DNA from: an uncultured Cryptobacterium sp.
Lineage (GTDB): Bacteria; Actinomycetota; Coriobacteriia; Coriobacteriales; Eggerthellaceae
Assembly (NCBI GenBank): GCA_958410215.1
Contig: CATYOF010000007.1
Location: 36,126 to 100,125, forward strand
DNA: 64,000 bases
Reading direction: 5' to 3'
In this document: piece after piece, positions 44,003 to 53,902 of the stretch
Layout of the letters: the number at the start of each line of letters is the position of its first letter
Position numbering within the stretch: the first letter of the stretch is position 1
Made by a program: the position numbers and the translations under genes
Notes under the pieces: model-generated
The model's database searches: none
Seen by the model: the letters and a program-made list of their open reading frames with translations, nothing else
What the model was told of the DNA's origin: nothing

Positions 44003-46330
44003 TTATTTTGATGCGTTTCCTGGCATCATACGGCGAGCATCAAACACGCCTTCTACCGCCTGAAGTTTAGTTAAAATGCGATCAATTTTACTGATGTCAG
44101 AAATTTGGAACAAAAAACGCATTTCTGCCATACCATCGCGGTGAGTATTGGACGAAACATTGAGCATATTTGCGCCATATTCCGAAAGGACCGATGCCAC
44201 ATCAATAAGCAGGTTCATACGGTCAAGGGCTTCAACAATAATTTCTACGTTGTAGATAGCATCTGGCACACTATCTTCCCAATGCACTTCGATAATACGT
44301 TCGGGATGCTGTTTAAGCTCCACCGCATTGGGACAATCTTCACGATGAACCGAAACACCACGACCACGCGTAACAAAGCCAATAATTTTATCGCCTGGTA
44401 CCGGGTTACAACAGCGAGAAAGGCGAACTAATACATCGTCAATACCACGCACCACAACACCATTAGAAGCATGAGTTTCATGCTTCTTCGGACGCTTCAC
44501 GCTGGTGAGCATCGGAGGCATTTTGCCCGTAGCTGAAGCAGACATACCCATCAGGGGCTTTTCAGCTTCTTCGGTACCCTTATCCACCAGAATCTTCAGC
44601 ATGCGATTTGCCACATGCATAGGGTTTTCTTTGCCTGAGCCAATGTTTACCAACATATCATCGGCACTCTTAAAGCCCATAGCTTCTGCGACCTGTTTCA
44701 TAGCACGCATGCTTTGCGCCGAAGAAATACCCAAGCCGTGCTTGCGCATTTCATGAACTAACTTATCGCGACCAGTCTGCAAATCGTCAGAACGGCTCAT
44801 CTTGGAAAAATATGAGCGAATCTTGGAACGAGCCGAAGGTGTTTTTACGATGTTGAGCCAGTCGCGTGAAGGCGTGGCACTTTTTTGCGTCAAAATTTCT
44901 ACGCGATCGCCCATCTGCAATTGGTAGCTTAACGGAACAATGGAACCATTAACCTTCGCACCCACACAATGATGACCCACTTCGGTATGGATAGCGTAAG
45001 CAAAGTCCACTGGTGTAGAACCAAAACGCAAGCTCATCGCTTTACCTTTAGGAGTAAAAACGAAAACTTCTTTGGGATCCAGGTCGGTTTTCAGCGACTT
45101 CAAGAATTCACGGGAATCCTTCGTTTCATCCTGCCAGTCAACCATTTCACGCAACCACGCGATTTGCTTATCGAAAGAATCGTTAGACCCCTTGCCGCCC
45201 TTTTCCTTGTAGCGCCAATGCGCCGCAACGCCGTATTCACTCATACGATGCATTTCTTCAGTACGAATTTGCACCTCAAGCGGACGACCCGTAGGACCAA
45301 TAACGGTGGTATGCAAGCTTTGATACATATTGAACTTCGGCATAGCAATATAGTCTTTGAAGCGACCAGGCATAGGATGCCACAAGCTATGTACCGCGCC
45401 GAGCGCAGAATAACAATCCTTAACGGAGGTAGTAATTATGCGAACTGCACTCAAATCGTAAATTTCCGAAAAGCCTTTTCCGCGCTTGGTCATTTTTTGA
45501 TAGATGGAATATAGATGCTTGGGACGTCCCATAATTTGGGCTTCCACCCCAATTTTTTCCATTTCGCCATGCAGAATACCAATAATGGTTTCTAAGTATT
45601 CTTCACGTTCTTTGCGCGTTTCAGCAACCATGCGGGAAACCTGTTTGAACTTGGTAGGCTCAAGATAGAAGAAGGCTAAATCTTCCAATTCCCACTTAAT
45701 GGAACTAATGCCCAAACGATGAGCAATAGGGGCATAAATTTCAAGCGTTTCACGCGCCTTAAAGATTCGCCTGTCTTCACGTAAAGCCGAAAGTGTGCGC
45801 ATATTATGCAGACGGTCGGCAAGCTTAATTACCACTACGCGAATATCTTTATTCATGGCAATAAGCATCTTACGAAACGTTTCAGCCTGTTCGTCAGAAA
45901 GCGTCTCGACCGAAAGTTTCGCAATTTTTGTTACGCCATCAACCAAATTTGCAATTGCTTCACCAAAAAGTTCCGTTACCTGTTCTTTGGTGGCAACGGT
46001 GTCTTCCACCGTATCATGCAGTAAAGCGGCGCACAGCGTTTCAACATCCATGTGCAAATCAGCCAAAATAATGGCCACCTCGACCGGATGAATAACAAAC
46101 GCTTCACCCGACTTGCGCTTTTGACCCGCATGCATTTCGTCAGCAAAACGAAACGCCTTTTCCAACAGCGCGCGATCGTCGTCATCCAAATACGAAGAGG
46201 TTAAACGTTCCAGTTCCACAAAACGTTCTTTAGGGTCAGAGCCAACAGGAGCAGAAGTGGACGATTTAATAGTGGGATCAACAGCGGATGGCACCAAACC
46301 CACTTGGTGAACATGAGAAGAATTCGCCAT
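44003..46330 (-). CDS. rel: Bifunctional (p)ppGpp synthetase/hydrolase
   Basis: A 775-residue RelA/SpoT-family protein controlling the stringent response. Order: HD hydrolase domain with HDTVEDT and intact metal ligands (about 50-200), synthetase domain with GRFKDYIAMPKFNMYQSLHT (about 240-390), TGS domain (VFVFTPKGKAMSLRFGSTPV), zinc-finger/helical region with RCCNPVPGD, and C-terminal ACT domain. Both catalytic halves look functional. GGGGAGG precedes ATG 46330, which is 3 bases after the recJ-recQ stop, so they are coupled. Together with two Ppx/GppA proteins it ties (p)ppGpp and polyphosphate control together in this window. Confidence 0.96.
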   Translation of the reverse strand: MANSSHVHQVGLVPSAVDPTIKSSTSAPVGSDPKERFVELERLTSSYLDDDDRALLEKAFRFADEMHAGQKRKSGEAFVIHPVEVAIILADLHMDVETLCAALLHDTVEDTVATKEQVTELFGEAIANLVDGVTKIAKLSVETLSDEQAETFRKMLIAMNKDIRVVVIKLADRLHNMRTLSALREDRRIFKARETLEIYAPIAHRLGISSIKWELEDLAFFYLEPTKFKQVSRMVAETRKEREEYLETIIGILHGEMEKIGVEAQIMGRPKHLYSIYQKMTKRGKGFSEIYDLSAVRIITTSVKDCYSALGAVHSLWHPMPGRFKDYIAMPKFNMYQSLHTTVIGPTGRPLEVQIRTEEMHRMSEYGVAAHWRYKEKGGKGSNDSFDKQIAWLREMVDWQDETKDSREFLKSLKTDLDPKEVFVFTPKGKAMSLRFGSTPVDFAYAIHTEVGHHCVGAKVNGSIVPLSYQLQMGDRVEILTQKSATPSRDWLNIVKTPSARSKIRSYFSKMSRSDDLQTGRDKLVHEMRKHGLGISSAQSMRAMKQVAEAMGFKSADDMLVNIGSGKENPMHVANRMLKILVDKGTEEAEKPLMGMSASATGKMPPMLTSVKRPKKHETHASNGVVVRGIDDVLVRLSRCCNPVPGDKIIGFVTRGRGVSVHREDCPNAVELKQHPERIIEVHWEDSVPDAIYNVEIIVEALDRMNLLIDVASVLSEYGANMLNVSSNTHRDGMAEMRFLFQISDISKIDRILTKLQAVEGVFDARRMMPGNASK

Positions 46331-46333
46331 GAT

Positions 46334-49300
46334 CTACCTCCCCTCTCCGTGATTATCAAACGGAAGTAAAGGGTGCCTAATGCGGTCTTGTAACTGATCC
46401 GCAGAACTCCCCAGCACCCAGTCTTTAAATGTCATAAATGAATCAAATTCGTCTAAACCTTCACGATACTGCACGCTATCGCTTAGTTCAACTTTTCCTT
46501 TATAGTCTACGACATATATGCTTTGTTTAACACTATTACCGCAGGCCTCATCTGACTTTGTTTCAACAAGACCCAACTCTTCAAATACCGCAACGCCCAC
46601 CTGAACTTGCGCCGGTGTTACCGTGTTTCCAAACAGGCGTGTTGCTCTATGCGCTACATCATCTTCATCAAGAGTAAAAAACGATTGTCCACTTGCCTGC
46701 TGAAGAGCACGAAGGCTGCGATAAATTTGCGCCATTTCATCATGGTCAGGAGCAATACTATGCAGTAAATCAGTATTAAGCGACACATCTGGCTTACCAA
46801 ACAAAAGGTGAATATGGGCTTCATCGCCATCGCGACCAGCACGACCACTCATTTGGTTGAATTCTACTTCACTAAATGGCAAGTGATACAACACCACATG
46901 ACGAACCCCAGGAATATCAACACCTTCACCAAAAGCCGACGTCGCTACCAAAACCTGAAGGCTACCTTCGCGGAACAGTGTTTCAACACGTTGCCGTTCA
47001 AGACGCGAAAGACCCGCATTATAAAATCCAATAAGGGAAGCAATATGAGGTTCTTGTTTGCGTAGCTGCCGTACTAACGCCACACTTTCCATGCGTGAAT
47101 TAACATAGATTAGAGTTTTTTCTCCTTGGGCAACCAAACTTGCCAGATAACGTTCACGTTTTTTGTTGTTGCGTTGGTCTATCACAAATAAATTAGCGCG
47201 CTCGGTGTTGTCGCACACCACCTCATCAAGACTAAATGCGGTTCGGATTTCCTCTGCCACCGCTGTGTCTGCCGTAGCCGTTACCGCAAGCACCTGCGGG
47301 TTTCCTAAGTGCTGCAGCGCACTTCCCAAGCGCGTATAGGACGGACGAAAGCCCGCCTTCGAAGTTCCCACGTGATGCGCTTCATCAATGACCACAAACC
47401 CAATAGCAGAAGTTTTAGCCAATTCATCAACATGAAAATCCAAGTATTCCGGCGTAGTAAGAACAATATCAACCTCACCCCGAACAAGATCGGCCATTAC
47501 TTGGGCGCGTTCTGGTGCAGGCGTTGCTCCCGTTAAAACCCCCACTGTTATACCAAAGGAACCTAAGGTTCGCTCTAAGTGAAATGCCTGATCGGCCACA
47601 AGCGCACGAAGAGGATACACAAACAAACTTGCCATCTGCTTGCCCAGTGCCAATTCGGCAGCATGAATTTGAAAGATAAGCGACTTTCCTCGCCCAGTTC
47701 CCATTACCGTAAGAACCGAACGTCCCGCATCAAGTAAATCAAGCGTTTGCTGCTGAGCTAAATGCAAGGATCCTTCGCCTAAAAACGCCTGAACCAGATC
47801 CTGCCTAAACGCTACAGGGTTGGTTTGCGCCCGCTGCTGCCACATCAAACGATCTGATTCAGGACCTTCCCATTGAGGCACCTCACGCTTATCGCGTTCT
47901 GTTATGCCTGCCGTTATAAGATCTGTCACAAATTCTTTATCATCATCTTCCAAACACGCTTCAAGACCCGCACAAGGAGAAAGTGGTGTTAGCGAAGAAA
48001 TAACCGCCTTAACCGAACGACGACCTTTCCACGTATCTACCTGCAATTCGAACACAGCCTCAAGTGCGCAACCACAATTGAGCAACGTCGAAACGTTTGA
48101 ACAATGGAACATGATGCAGTTAAGCGAATGCCTGCCATCGGTCAGGGTGCAGGAAAGATGGTTTTTATCCACACCAACTGCGCGACCTCCTGCCATCATT
48201 ACCCCATGCGCTAAAAAGTGGGGGCTTGAATTTTCTTGTCCAAAAGGAGCAAGAAGATCAAGCTTTTCCACATTGGCAAGTGTTAGTTCACTTAAGTCGA
48301 CCGAAGCATCTACCTCAATGCGAGGAATAAAATCCTCAGGAGGCAATTCATCCATGTATTTGCACAGACGTTCGGTAAATTCAGGGATTTTATCAGCTTT
48401 AAGTGTTACCCCTACCGCCGCATGATGGCCGCCAAAACGCACCAAAATATCCTGGCAGCTTGAAACCGCCTGAAACAGATTAACCTGGCCCACACTGCGG
48501 CCCGAGCCGTGAGCTTCATCGCCTTCAATAGTAAAAAGGAGCGTAGGTACTCCGTAGCGATTCGCCAAACGCGAAGCCACGATACCCTTTACTCCTTCGT
48601 GCCAGCCAACACCTGCTACCACCAGCGCACGCTGACCTTTAAACACCTGTTCAGCCTGAGCAGATGCAACCTCTGCCAATTCCGCTTCAATTGTTCGCCT
48701 GCGCGTATTGGTATCTTCGAGTTGTGATGCCAAATGAGCCGATTGCGCAAAGTCGTCACTTAACAGCAAATCAAGCGCAAGCTGGGCATTGCCCATGCGG
48801 CCTGCTGCATTTAACCGTGGCACCAAAGTAAAACTTAAGTTGGATGAAGTAACTGGTTTGTCCGCAAAACCCGACTCCCCCAACAAAGCTGCAATGCAAG
48901 GTCGTGGGTTTTCATTGATCATGCGCAAACCTTCGCTTACCAAGGCACGATTCTGATCCCGCATAGGCATAAGATCCGCAACCGTGCCCAACGTTGCAAG
49001 GTCTACCAATTCGCGCCACAAATTAGGCTTACCAAAACGGGAACCTACCGCTTGCATAACCTTAAGCGCAACCCCCGCACCTGCCAAAATTGCACTGGGA
49101 TTATCGTTGCATTTAGGATCCACAACCGGCACACCTTCTGGCACCAAATCAGCCGGCTCATGATGATCGGTTACCACCACATCAATTCCGCGATCAAGAA
49201 GAAGGCGCACTTCGCGTTTTGCCGCAATGCCATTGTCAACTGTTACCACCAAATTTGGTTCATACGATGCCACGCGTTCAATAGAAGCATCGGATAAACC

Positions 49301-49666
49301 ATAACCTTCTTCAAAACGAAGCGGAATAAAAGGAGTTACCACCGCCGCTCCGCACAAACGCAAGCCACGAGTCATCAAGGTAGTTGCCGATACCCCATCC
49401 AAATCGAAGTCGCCATATACCAAAATATGTTCTTCGTTTTGGATAGCCGCCGCTATGCGGTCCACCGCCGCATCCATGCCCTCAATTTCATACGGATTTT
49501 GCCACGTACGTTCTAAGTCTGGATGCAAAAAGTCATTTGCTGCTTCAGGAGTATCTATTCCACGAGCTACTAACGTTGCCGCAATAAAGTGCGGAAGTTC
49601 CAGTTCAGTTGCAAGACGATGAACTACGGCTTCATCCGCCGTAGCTAAATTAATACGCGCATTCAT
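46334..49666 (-). CDS. recJ: RecJ exonuclease fused to a RecQ-like DEAH helicase
   Basis: A 1110-residue fusion. Residues 1 to about 560 are RecJ, the 5'-3' single-strand exonuclease: ILVYGDFDLDGVSATT, VVTDHHEPAD and RFGGHHAAVG hold the DHH/DHHA1 metal and substrate residues. Residues about 620-1000 form a superfamily 2 helicase: Walker A MGTGRGKSLIFQ near 655, VIDEAHHVG near 762, and GEGVDIPGVRHVVLYHLPF with MSGRAGRDGD as motifs V-VI. About 110 C-terminal residues are helical/HTH-like. RecJ and RecQ act together in gap repair, so the fusion is logical. The start is taken at 49666 because AAGG is one base from the ATG at 49675. Confidence 0.9.
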   Translation of the reverse strand: MNARINLATADEAVVHRLATELELPHFIAATLVARGIDTPEAANDFLHPDLERTWQNPYEIEGMDAAVDRIAAAIQNEEHILVYGDFDLDGVSATTLMTRGLRLCGAAVVTPFIPLRFEEGYGLSDASIERVASYEPNLVVTVDNGIAAKREVRLLLDRGIDVVVTDHHEPADLVPEGVPVVDPKCNDNPSAILAGAGVALKVMQAVGSRFGKPNLWRELVDLATLGTVADLMPMRDQNRALVSEGLRMINENPRPCIAALLGESGFADKPVTSSNLSFTLVPRLNAAGRMGNAQLALDLLLSDDFAQSAHLASQLEDTNTRRRTIEAELAEVASAQAEQVFKGQRALVVAGVGWHEGVKGIVASRLANRYGVPTLLFTIEGDEAHGSGRSVGQVNLFQAVSSCQDILVRFGGHHAAVGVTLKADKIPEFTERLCKYMDELPPEDFIPRIEVDASVDLSELTLANVEKLDLLAPFGQENSSPHFLAHGVMMAGGRAVGVDKNHLSCTLTDGRHSLNCIMFHCSNVSTLLNCGCALEAVFELQVDTWKGRRSVKAVISSLTPLSPCAGLEACLEDDDKEFVTDLITAGITERDKREVPQWEGPESDRLMWQQRAQTNPVAFRQDLVQAFLGEGSLHLAQQQTLDLLDAGRSVLTVMGTGRGKSLIFQIHAAELALGKQMASLFVYPLRALVADQAFHLERTLGSFGITVGVLTGATPAPERAQVMADLVRGEVDIVLTTPEYLDFHVDELAKTSAIGFVVIDEAHHVGTSKAGFRPSYTRLGSALQHLGNPQVLAVTATADTAVAEEIRTAFSLDEVVCDNTERANLFVIDQRNNKKRERYLASLVAQGEKTLIYVNSRMESVALVRQLRKQEPHIASLIGFYNAGLSRLERQRVETLFREGSLQVLVATSAFGEGVDIPGVRHVVLYHLPFSEVEFNQMSGRAGRDGDEAHIHLLFGKPDVSLNTDLLHSIAPDHDEMAQIYRSLRALQQASGQSFFTLDEDDVAHRATRLFGNTVTPAQVQVGVAVFEELGLVETKSDEACGNSVKQSIYVVDYKGKVELSDSVQYREGLDEFDSFMTFKDWVLGSSADQLQDRIRHPLLPFDNHGEGR

Positions 49667-49712
49667 ACCATTCATACCTTATCGATTTTTTTTCTCGCGT
49701 TTTATTGTCGCA

Positions 49713-49748
49713 CAAGAAAAGGGTTTCTCTCATAAAGAGAAACCCTTT
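49713..49748 (-). terminator. Terminator of the glmU-prs-pth operon
   Basis: AAAGGGTTTCTCT (49718-49730) pairs with AGAGAAACCCTTT (49736-49748). On the reverse strand it ends in CTTTTCTT. Confidence 0.88.
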
Positions 49749-49770
49749 GAAGTTAAGCGGTTATGAATGC

Positions 49771-50346
49771 CTATCGATTGAACACGTTTTGCGTTTTTTC
49801 AAGCCCTACGTTAAGTAACGATTCCACTGCATCCGCGCCTTGAACGCATGCCTGGTCAAAGTCGTCCTTTGCCTCTTTGCGCGGTGCCTGCAAAACGAAA
49901 TCAACCACACTCATCCGTCCGGGAGGCCTGCCAATACCAATACGTACCCGCAAAAAATCACGCGTTCCCAACTTATCAATTATGGAACGAAGCCCGTTAT
50001 GTCCCGCATGGCCGCCACCCTTTTTCACACGAACCGTTGCAGGATTAATATCCAGTTCATCATGAATGACAATTAGTTCTGCAGGAGTTTCATCAAAATC
50101 TTTGCACAGGTGAGACACCGGCCCACCAGAAAGATTCATGAAGCTTTGCGGTTTTGCCAAAATTACTTTTTCAATTTCCCCTGAATTAAGACGAACTTTA
50201 GCTTCACCCACCAAAGCGCCACACGTATTTTTCCAATACGTAACTCCCCAGCGCTCGGCCAGTAAATCAATTACCTCAAACCCTGCGTTATGGCGGGTAT
50301 GGGCATATTCATCTCCAGGGTTTCCTAAACCAACAATTACTTGCAT
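49771..50346 (-). CDS. pth: Peptidyl-tRNA hydrolase
   Basis: A 191-residue esterase that frees tRNA from dropped-off peptidyl-tRNA. Family landmarks are present in order: IVGLGNPGDEYAHTRHNAG with the catalytic His and Asn, KPQSFMNLSG, VIHDELD with the catalytic Asp, and KKGGGHAGHNGLRS. Length is normal. It is the last gene of glmU-prs-pth, 12 bases after prs, followed by a good terminator. The ribosome site (TAGGG) is modest. Confidence 0.96.
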   Translation of the reverse strand: MQVIVGLGNPGDEYAHTRHNAGFEVIDLLAERWGVTYWKNTCGALVGEAKVRLNSGEIEKVILAKPQSFMNLSGGPVSHLCKDFDETPAELIVIHDELDINPATVRVKKGGGHAGHNGLRSIIDKLGTRDFLRVRIGIGRPPGRMSVVDFVLQAPRKEAKDDFDQACVQGADAVESLLNVGLEKTQNVFNR

Positions 50347-50358
50347 CTAAAAACTACC

Positions 50359-51330
50359 CTACAGTGCAAATTCAGGATCAAACAAAGAAGCAACCGATTC
50401 GTTGGAATATACGTTGTTAATAGCGCTTGCCAATAAGGAAGCCACTGAAATAACCTTAATCTTGCCCGTCTGGCGCTCAGGCGGTACGGCAATGGTGTTG
50501 CATACTACCACTTCTTCAATCTGAGAATTCTCCAAGCGCTCGTAAGCAGGACCAGAAAATACCGGATGGCTTGCACATACGAAAACGCGTTCTGCACCCT
50601 TTTCCTTCAAGGTTGCAACCGCAGCGCACAGCGTACCTGCCGTATCGATAATATCGTCGTTAACGATACAGATCTTGCCTGTTACATCGCCAATAAGTGC
50701 CGTAATTTCTGCTTTGTTATGACCGGGACGACCCTTGTGCATAATTGCTAGATCGGCATGAAGCATATCGGAAAGTTTCTTTGCTGCTTTTGCACGACCA
50801 ACATCGGGGCTTACGACGCACAACTTGTCCTGATCCAGGCCCTTCTTGCGGAAGTAATCGGCAAAGATAGGAAGTGCTGTTAGGTGGTCAACCGGTTTAT
50901 CGAAAAAGCCCTGAATCTGACCCTGGTGCAAATCGATGGTAATCATGCGATCAATACCCGATACGGTCATCAAGTTTGCCACCAGCTTTGCCGTAATAGG
51001 CTCACGAGCAGCCGCTTTACGATCCTGACGAGCATAACCATAGCAAGGTACTACCGCATTAACCGTACGAGCAGAAGCGCGCTTTGCTGCATCAGCCATA
51101 ATAAGAAGCTCCATCAATGCTTCATTTACATTGGGAGTAGAGGTTGATTGAACAATAAATACATCCGCACCACGAACGCTTTCCAAATAACGTGCATAAA
51201 TTTCGCCATTGGAAAACTTTTCAAGCTTAACGTTGCCTAAGGTAGTTCCCAGTTTGGTAGCAATTTCCTCAGCAAGTTCGGGGGCGGTTGAGCCCGCGAA
51301 GATCGCCATGGTTTTTGTCATATTGCTCAT
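50359..51330 (-). CDS. prs: Ribose-phosphate pyrophosphokinase
   Basis: A 323-residue class I PRPP synthase. It makes PRPP from ribose 5-phosphate and ATP, the substrate for PurF, TrpD and others in this window. RQDRKAAAREPITAKL contains the ATP-binding loop, DLHQGQIQGFF the metal site, and VNDDIIDTAGTL the PRPP/ribose-phosphate loop. The ATG at 51330 overlaps the glmU stop by four bases (ATGA), giving translational coupling. glmU-prs-pth is a common order in Gram-positive bacteria. Confidence 0.96.
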   Translation of the reverse strand: MSNMTKTMAIFAGSTAPELAEEIATKLGTTLGNVKLEKFSNGEIYARYLESVRGADVFIVQSTSTPNVNEALMELLIMADAAKRASARTVNAVVPCYGYARQDRKAAAREPITAKLVANLMTVSGIDRMITIDLHQGQIQGFFDKPVDHLTALPIFADYFRKKGLDQDKLCVVSPDVGRAKAAKKLSDMLHADLAIMHKGRPGHNKAEITALIGDVTGKICIVNDDIIDTAGTLCAAVATLKEKGAERVFVCASHPVFSGPAYERLENSQIEEVVVCNTIAVPPERQTGKIKVISVASLLASAINNVYSNESVASLFDPEFAL

Positions 51331-52691
51331 TTGCTCTTTTTCCTTTCATTCCAATGTTCGATCTCCGTCTGACGGGCGCGACCCAAACCAAGAGCTCCCG
51401 CAGAAACGTCCTTCGTAATTACCGAACCCGCACCAATAAGCGAGTTTTCGCCAAGAGTAACCGGAGCGACCATCATAACGTCGCTACCTACAAAGCAGTT
51501 ATCCCCAATAGTAGTGGGCCATTTCTTTTCGCCATCGTAGTTGCACGTAATGCTTCCCGCTCCGATATTTACATCACGACCAATGGTTGCATCCCCAATG
51601 TAGGATAAGTGAGGAACCTTAGAACCTGGCCCAATCGTAGACTTTTTAATTTCCACATGAGTGCCTGCTTTAGCATGCTCACACAAATAAGTTCCCGGAC
51701 GAAGGTAAGCGCGTGGACCACACGTAACGCCTTCTTCCATAGTGGCTTCAATGCCTACGGTTTCTTCGACCGTGCAATTAGGGCCAACTACCACATCGGT
51801 AAGACGGGAATTAGGACCAACAACGCTGCCAGTTGCCACCGAAGTGGAACCCAGCAAGAAGGTCATGGGCAACAGCTCCACATCTTGTTCGATAGTTACG
51901 TCAGGCCCAATCCAAGTGGTAGTAGGGTCCATCATGGTAACGCCCGCTGCCATATGGGCTTCATTGATGCGCTGTTGCAAAATGCGCGTTGCCTGCGCAA
52001 GCTGAATACGAGAATTAACACCCAAGCATTCGGTAAAATCTTGTGCCTTAAGCGCCAAAACACGCTGACCGCGCTTGCGCGCAATACCCAATACATCGGT
52101 AAGGTAATATTCGCCCTGCGCATTGTCAGTCGAAACTTCTTCTAACGCTGAAAACAAAAGCTCAATATCAAAACAGTAAAAACCAGAATTGCATTCTGTG
52201 ATCTGTGCCTGTTCAGACGTGCAGTCTTTCTGTTCAACGATTTCCTGCACATCGCCCGCATCATCGCGAACAATACGTCCATATCCAAAAGGATCGAGTG
52301 CTTCCATGGTTAGAACAACCACGGCAGCATTGTTTTCTTCACGTGTGCGAACAAGTTCTTCAATCGTAGAAGAACGCACTAAAGGAGAATCGCCCGTTAA
52401 TACCACAAGCGAGCCACTTTTTTCTGCCAGAGCCTCTTTGGCAACCAAGACTGCATGAGCGGTACCAAGCTGCTCTTCCTGCACCACCATCGTAGTGTCA
52501 GAAAGCAGAGGTTCTACCTGTTCACGACCGTGTCCAACAATGCTTACGATAGAATCAATGCCCGCTTCATGAGCGGCATCGACAACCCAACGAACAAGAG
52601 GCTTTCCTAAAATCTCATGAGCGACTTTGGGCTTTGACGATTTCATACGAGTGCCTGCACCCGCCGCAAGAATAAGTGCTGATGCTTCCAA
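51327..52691 (-). CDS. glmU: Bifunctional UDP-N-acetylglucosamine pyrophosphorylase / GlcN-1-P acetyltransferase
   Basis: A 454-residue enzyme making UDP-GlcNAc for peptidoglycan. The N-terminal uridyltransferase begins ALILAAGAGTRMKSSKPKV, with VVLTGDSPL downstream. The C-terminal half is a left-handed beta-helix of hexapeptide repeats (IGPDVTIEQDVELLP, then IGDATIGRDVNIGAGSITC), including the NYDGEKK active-site segment. The start is a TTG at 52691, with AAAGG six bases upstream. It heads the glmU-prs-pth operon. Confidence 0.95.
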   Translation of the reverse strand: MEASALILAAGAGTRMKSSKPKVAHEILGKPLVRWVVDAAHEAGIDSIVSIVGHGREQVEPLLSDTTMVVQEEQLGTAHAVLVAKEALAEKSGSLVVLTGDSPLVRSSTIEELVRTREENNAAVVVLTMEALDPFGYGRIVRDDAGDVQEIVEQKDCTSEQAQITECNSGFYCFDIELLFSALEEVSTDNAQGEYYLTDVLGIARKRGQRVLALKAQDFTECLGVNSRIQLAQATRILQQRINEAHMAAGVTMMDPTTTWIGPDVTIEQDVELLPMTFLLGSTSVATGSVVGPNSRLTDVVVGPNCTVEETVGIEATMEEGVTCGPRAYLRPGTYLCEHAKAGTHVEIKKSTIGPGSKVPHLSYIGDATIGRDVNIGAGSITCNYDGEKKWPTTIGDNCFVGSDVMMVAPVTLGENSLIGAGSVITKDVSAGALGLGRARQTEIEHWNERKKSK

Positions 52692-52844
52692 TGAACGCCT
52701 TTCCCTTTAAGCGATACGTTTGTGCATCGATTCCGACGTTATGCGTTATGCGTTGCACGCCAAACGCGCCAAGCAGGCAAAGCCTATAAAGCGCCATTTC
52801 TCGATGCGTTCCACAGTATAACAGTCCTTGCGTTTTCATGTATT

Positions 52845-52879
52845 CCCAACAAAGAAACCCCTTCGCAAGGAAGGGGTTT
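52845..52879 (-). terminator. Terminator of the peptidoglycan-binding protein gene
   Basis: AAACCCCTTC (52855-52864) pairs with GAAGGGGTTT (52870-52879). On the reverse strand it is followed by CTTTGTT. Confidence 0.85.
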
Positions 52880-52981
52880 GACGTGTTAATTCTTGTTAAG
52901 GAAAACCAGTACAACTGCAAGTCAAATGCGAACTGGATGCAAGCCGTATGCAAGCCAAAGCCGTACTAAAACCGCATCACG

Positions 52982-53893
52982 TTATTTATGCTGCTCCAGA
53001 AGAAGCAAGGCACTACAAAGCGCATCCAAAAGCACAATGGCATAATGCTGGGCTGAACGAGCAGCACCTGCGTCTTCCCATCCTTCATTCGTAAGACGTA
53101 CTGCTATACGACGATCATGATGTTCGGTTGCTTGAATTGCTTGTGCCATACGCACACCCAAGCTATCTTCATCTTCAAATTCGACCACCGGAATTACTGA
53201 AGCTGGCTTTTCGTCTCCCACTAAAATTTGTACAAAAAGTGTGCTCCCCTCAGGCGGAACCAAGAGCGAATCAGCGCTCATTACCTTTGAGGTAGGGTTT
53301 GTTGCAAGTGCAAGATTCGACATACGAGCAGCAACTGATCGGGTAAATTCGTTAACACCATATAGACAAATAAAGGTTGACTCCAACACATCAGCAGCAC
53401 GAGCAAACCCTAAATGAGGCATAGCGGTAAAAGAATCTTTTCCTTTCCAGGAATGCTGCAAATGATTCAACGCACGAAATGTAAAAGCACCCACAATACC
53501 ATCGGAAGGAAGGCCCATGTTCAGCTGAAAACGACGAACCGCATCTTCTGTATGTGCCCCAAAAATGCCATCTTTTTCGCCACAGGAAAAGCCTAAAGCA
53601 GAAAGGGCCTCTTGCAGGGTGCGCACATCGCGTCCGTGGAAAAAGGGTACGCGCAGAAATAGATTACGATCGCCTAATTCAAACGATTCGTCCACAAGCT
53701 TATTCCAAACAAGCTCATCCACTTCTTGACGAGGGTCGATACCACAGGCAACACAAAGCTGCGCCACTGCATTAGCAGTTTTTGCATCAAACGTGCCCGT
53801 AATGGCTTCTTCTGCCAAAAAACCTGCCGTAGCCAATCTTCTCTGAACGTCTAAAACGGCAGCTCCCGAATCATTCCTACGAATTGGATCCAT
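52982..53893 (-). CDS. Protein with two peptidoglycan-binding (PG_binding_1) domains
   Basis: A 303-residue protein without signal peptide or membrane helix. Residues about 5-70 (GAAVLDVQRRLATAGFL, FDAKTANAVAQLC) and about 85-145 (DVRTLQEALSALGFSCG, FGAHTEDAVRRFQLNMGL) are PG_binding_1 repeats. The remaining 150 residues do not match a catalytic domain I recognise; the amidase domain often fused in Actinobacteria (CwlM-like) is not obvious. It follows the prenyl synthase by 9 bases, so the two are co-transcribed. That links it to lipid-carrier or cell-wall synthesis. Possibly a CwlM-like regulator; uncertain. Confidence 0.8.
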   Translation of the reverse strand: MDPIRRNDSGAAVLDVQRRLATAGFLAEEAITGTFDAKTANAVAQLCVACGIDPRQEVDELVWNKLVDESFELGDRNLFLRVPFFHGRDVRTLQEALSALGFSCGEKDGIFGAHTEDAVRRFQLNMGLPSDGIVGAFTFRALNHLQHSWKGKDSFTAMPHLGFARAADVLESTFICLYGVNEFTRSVAARMSNLALATNPTSKVMSADSLLVPPEGSTLFVQILVGDEKPASVIPVVEFEDEDSLGVRMAQAIQATEHHDRRIAVRLTNEGWEDAGAARSAQHYAIVLLDALCSALLLLEQHK

Positions 53894-53902
53894 ACTTCCC
53901 CA

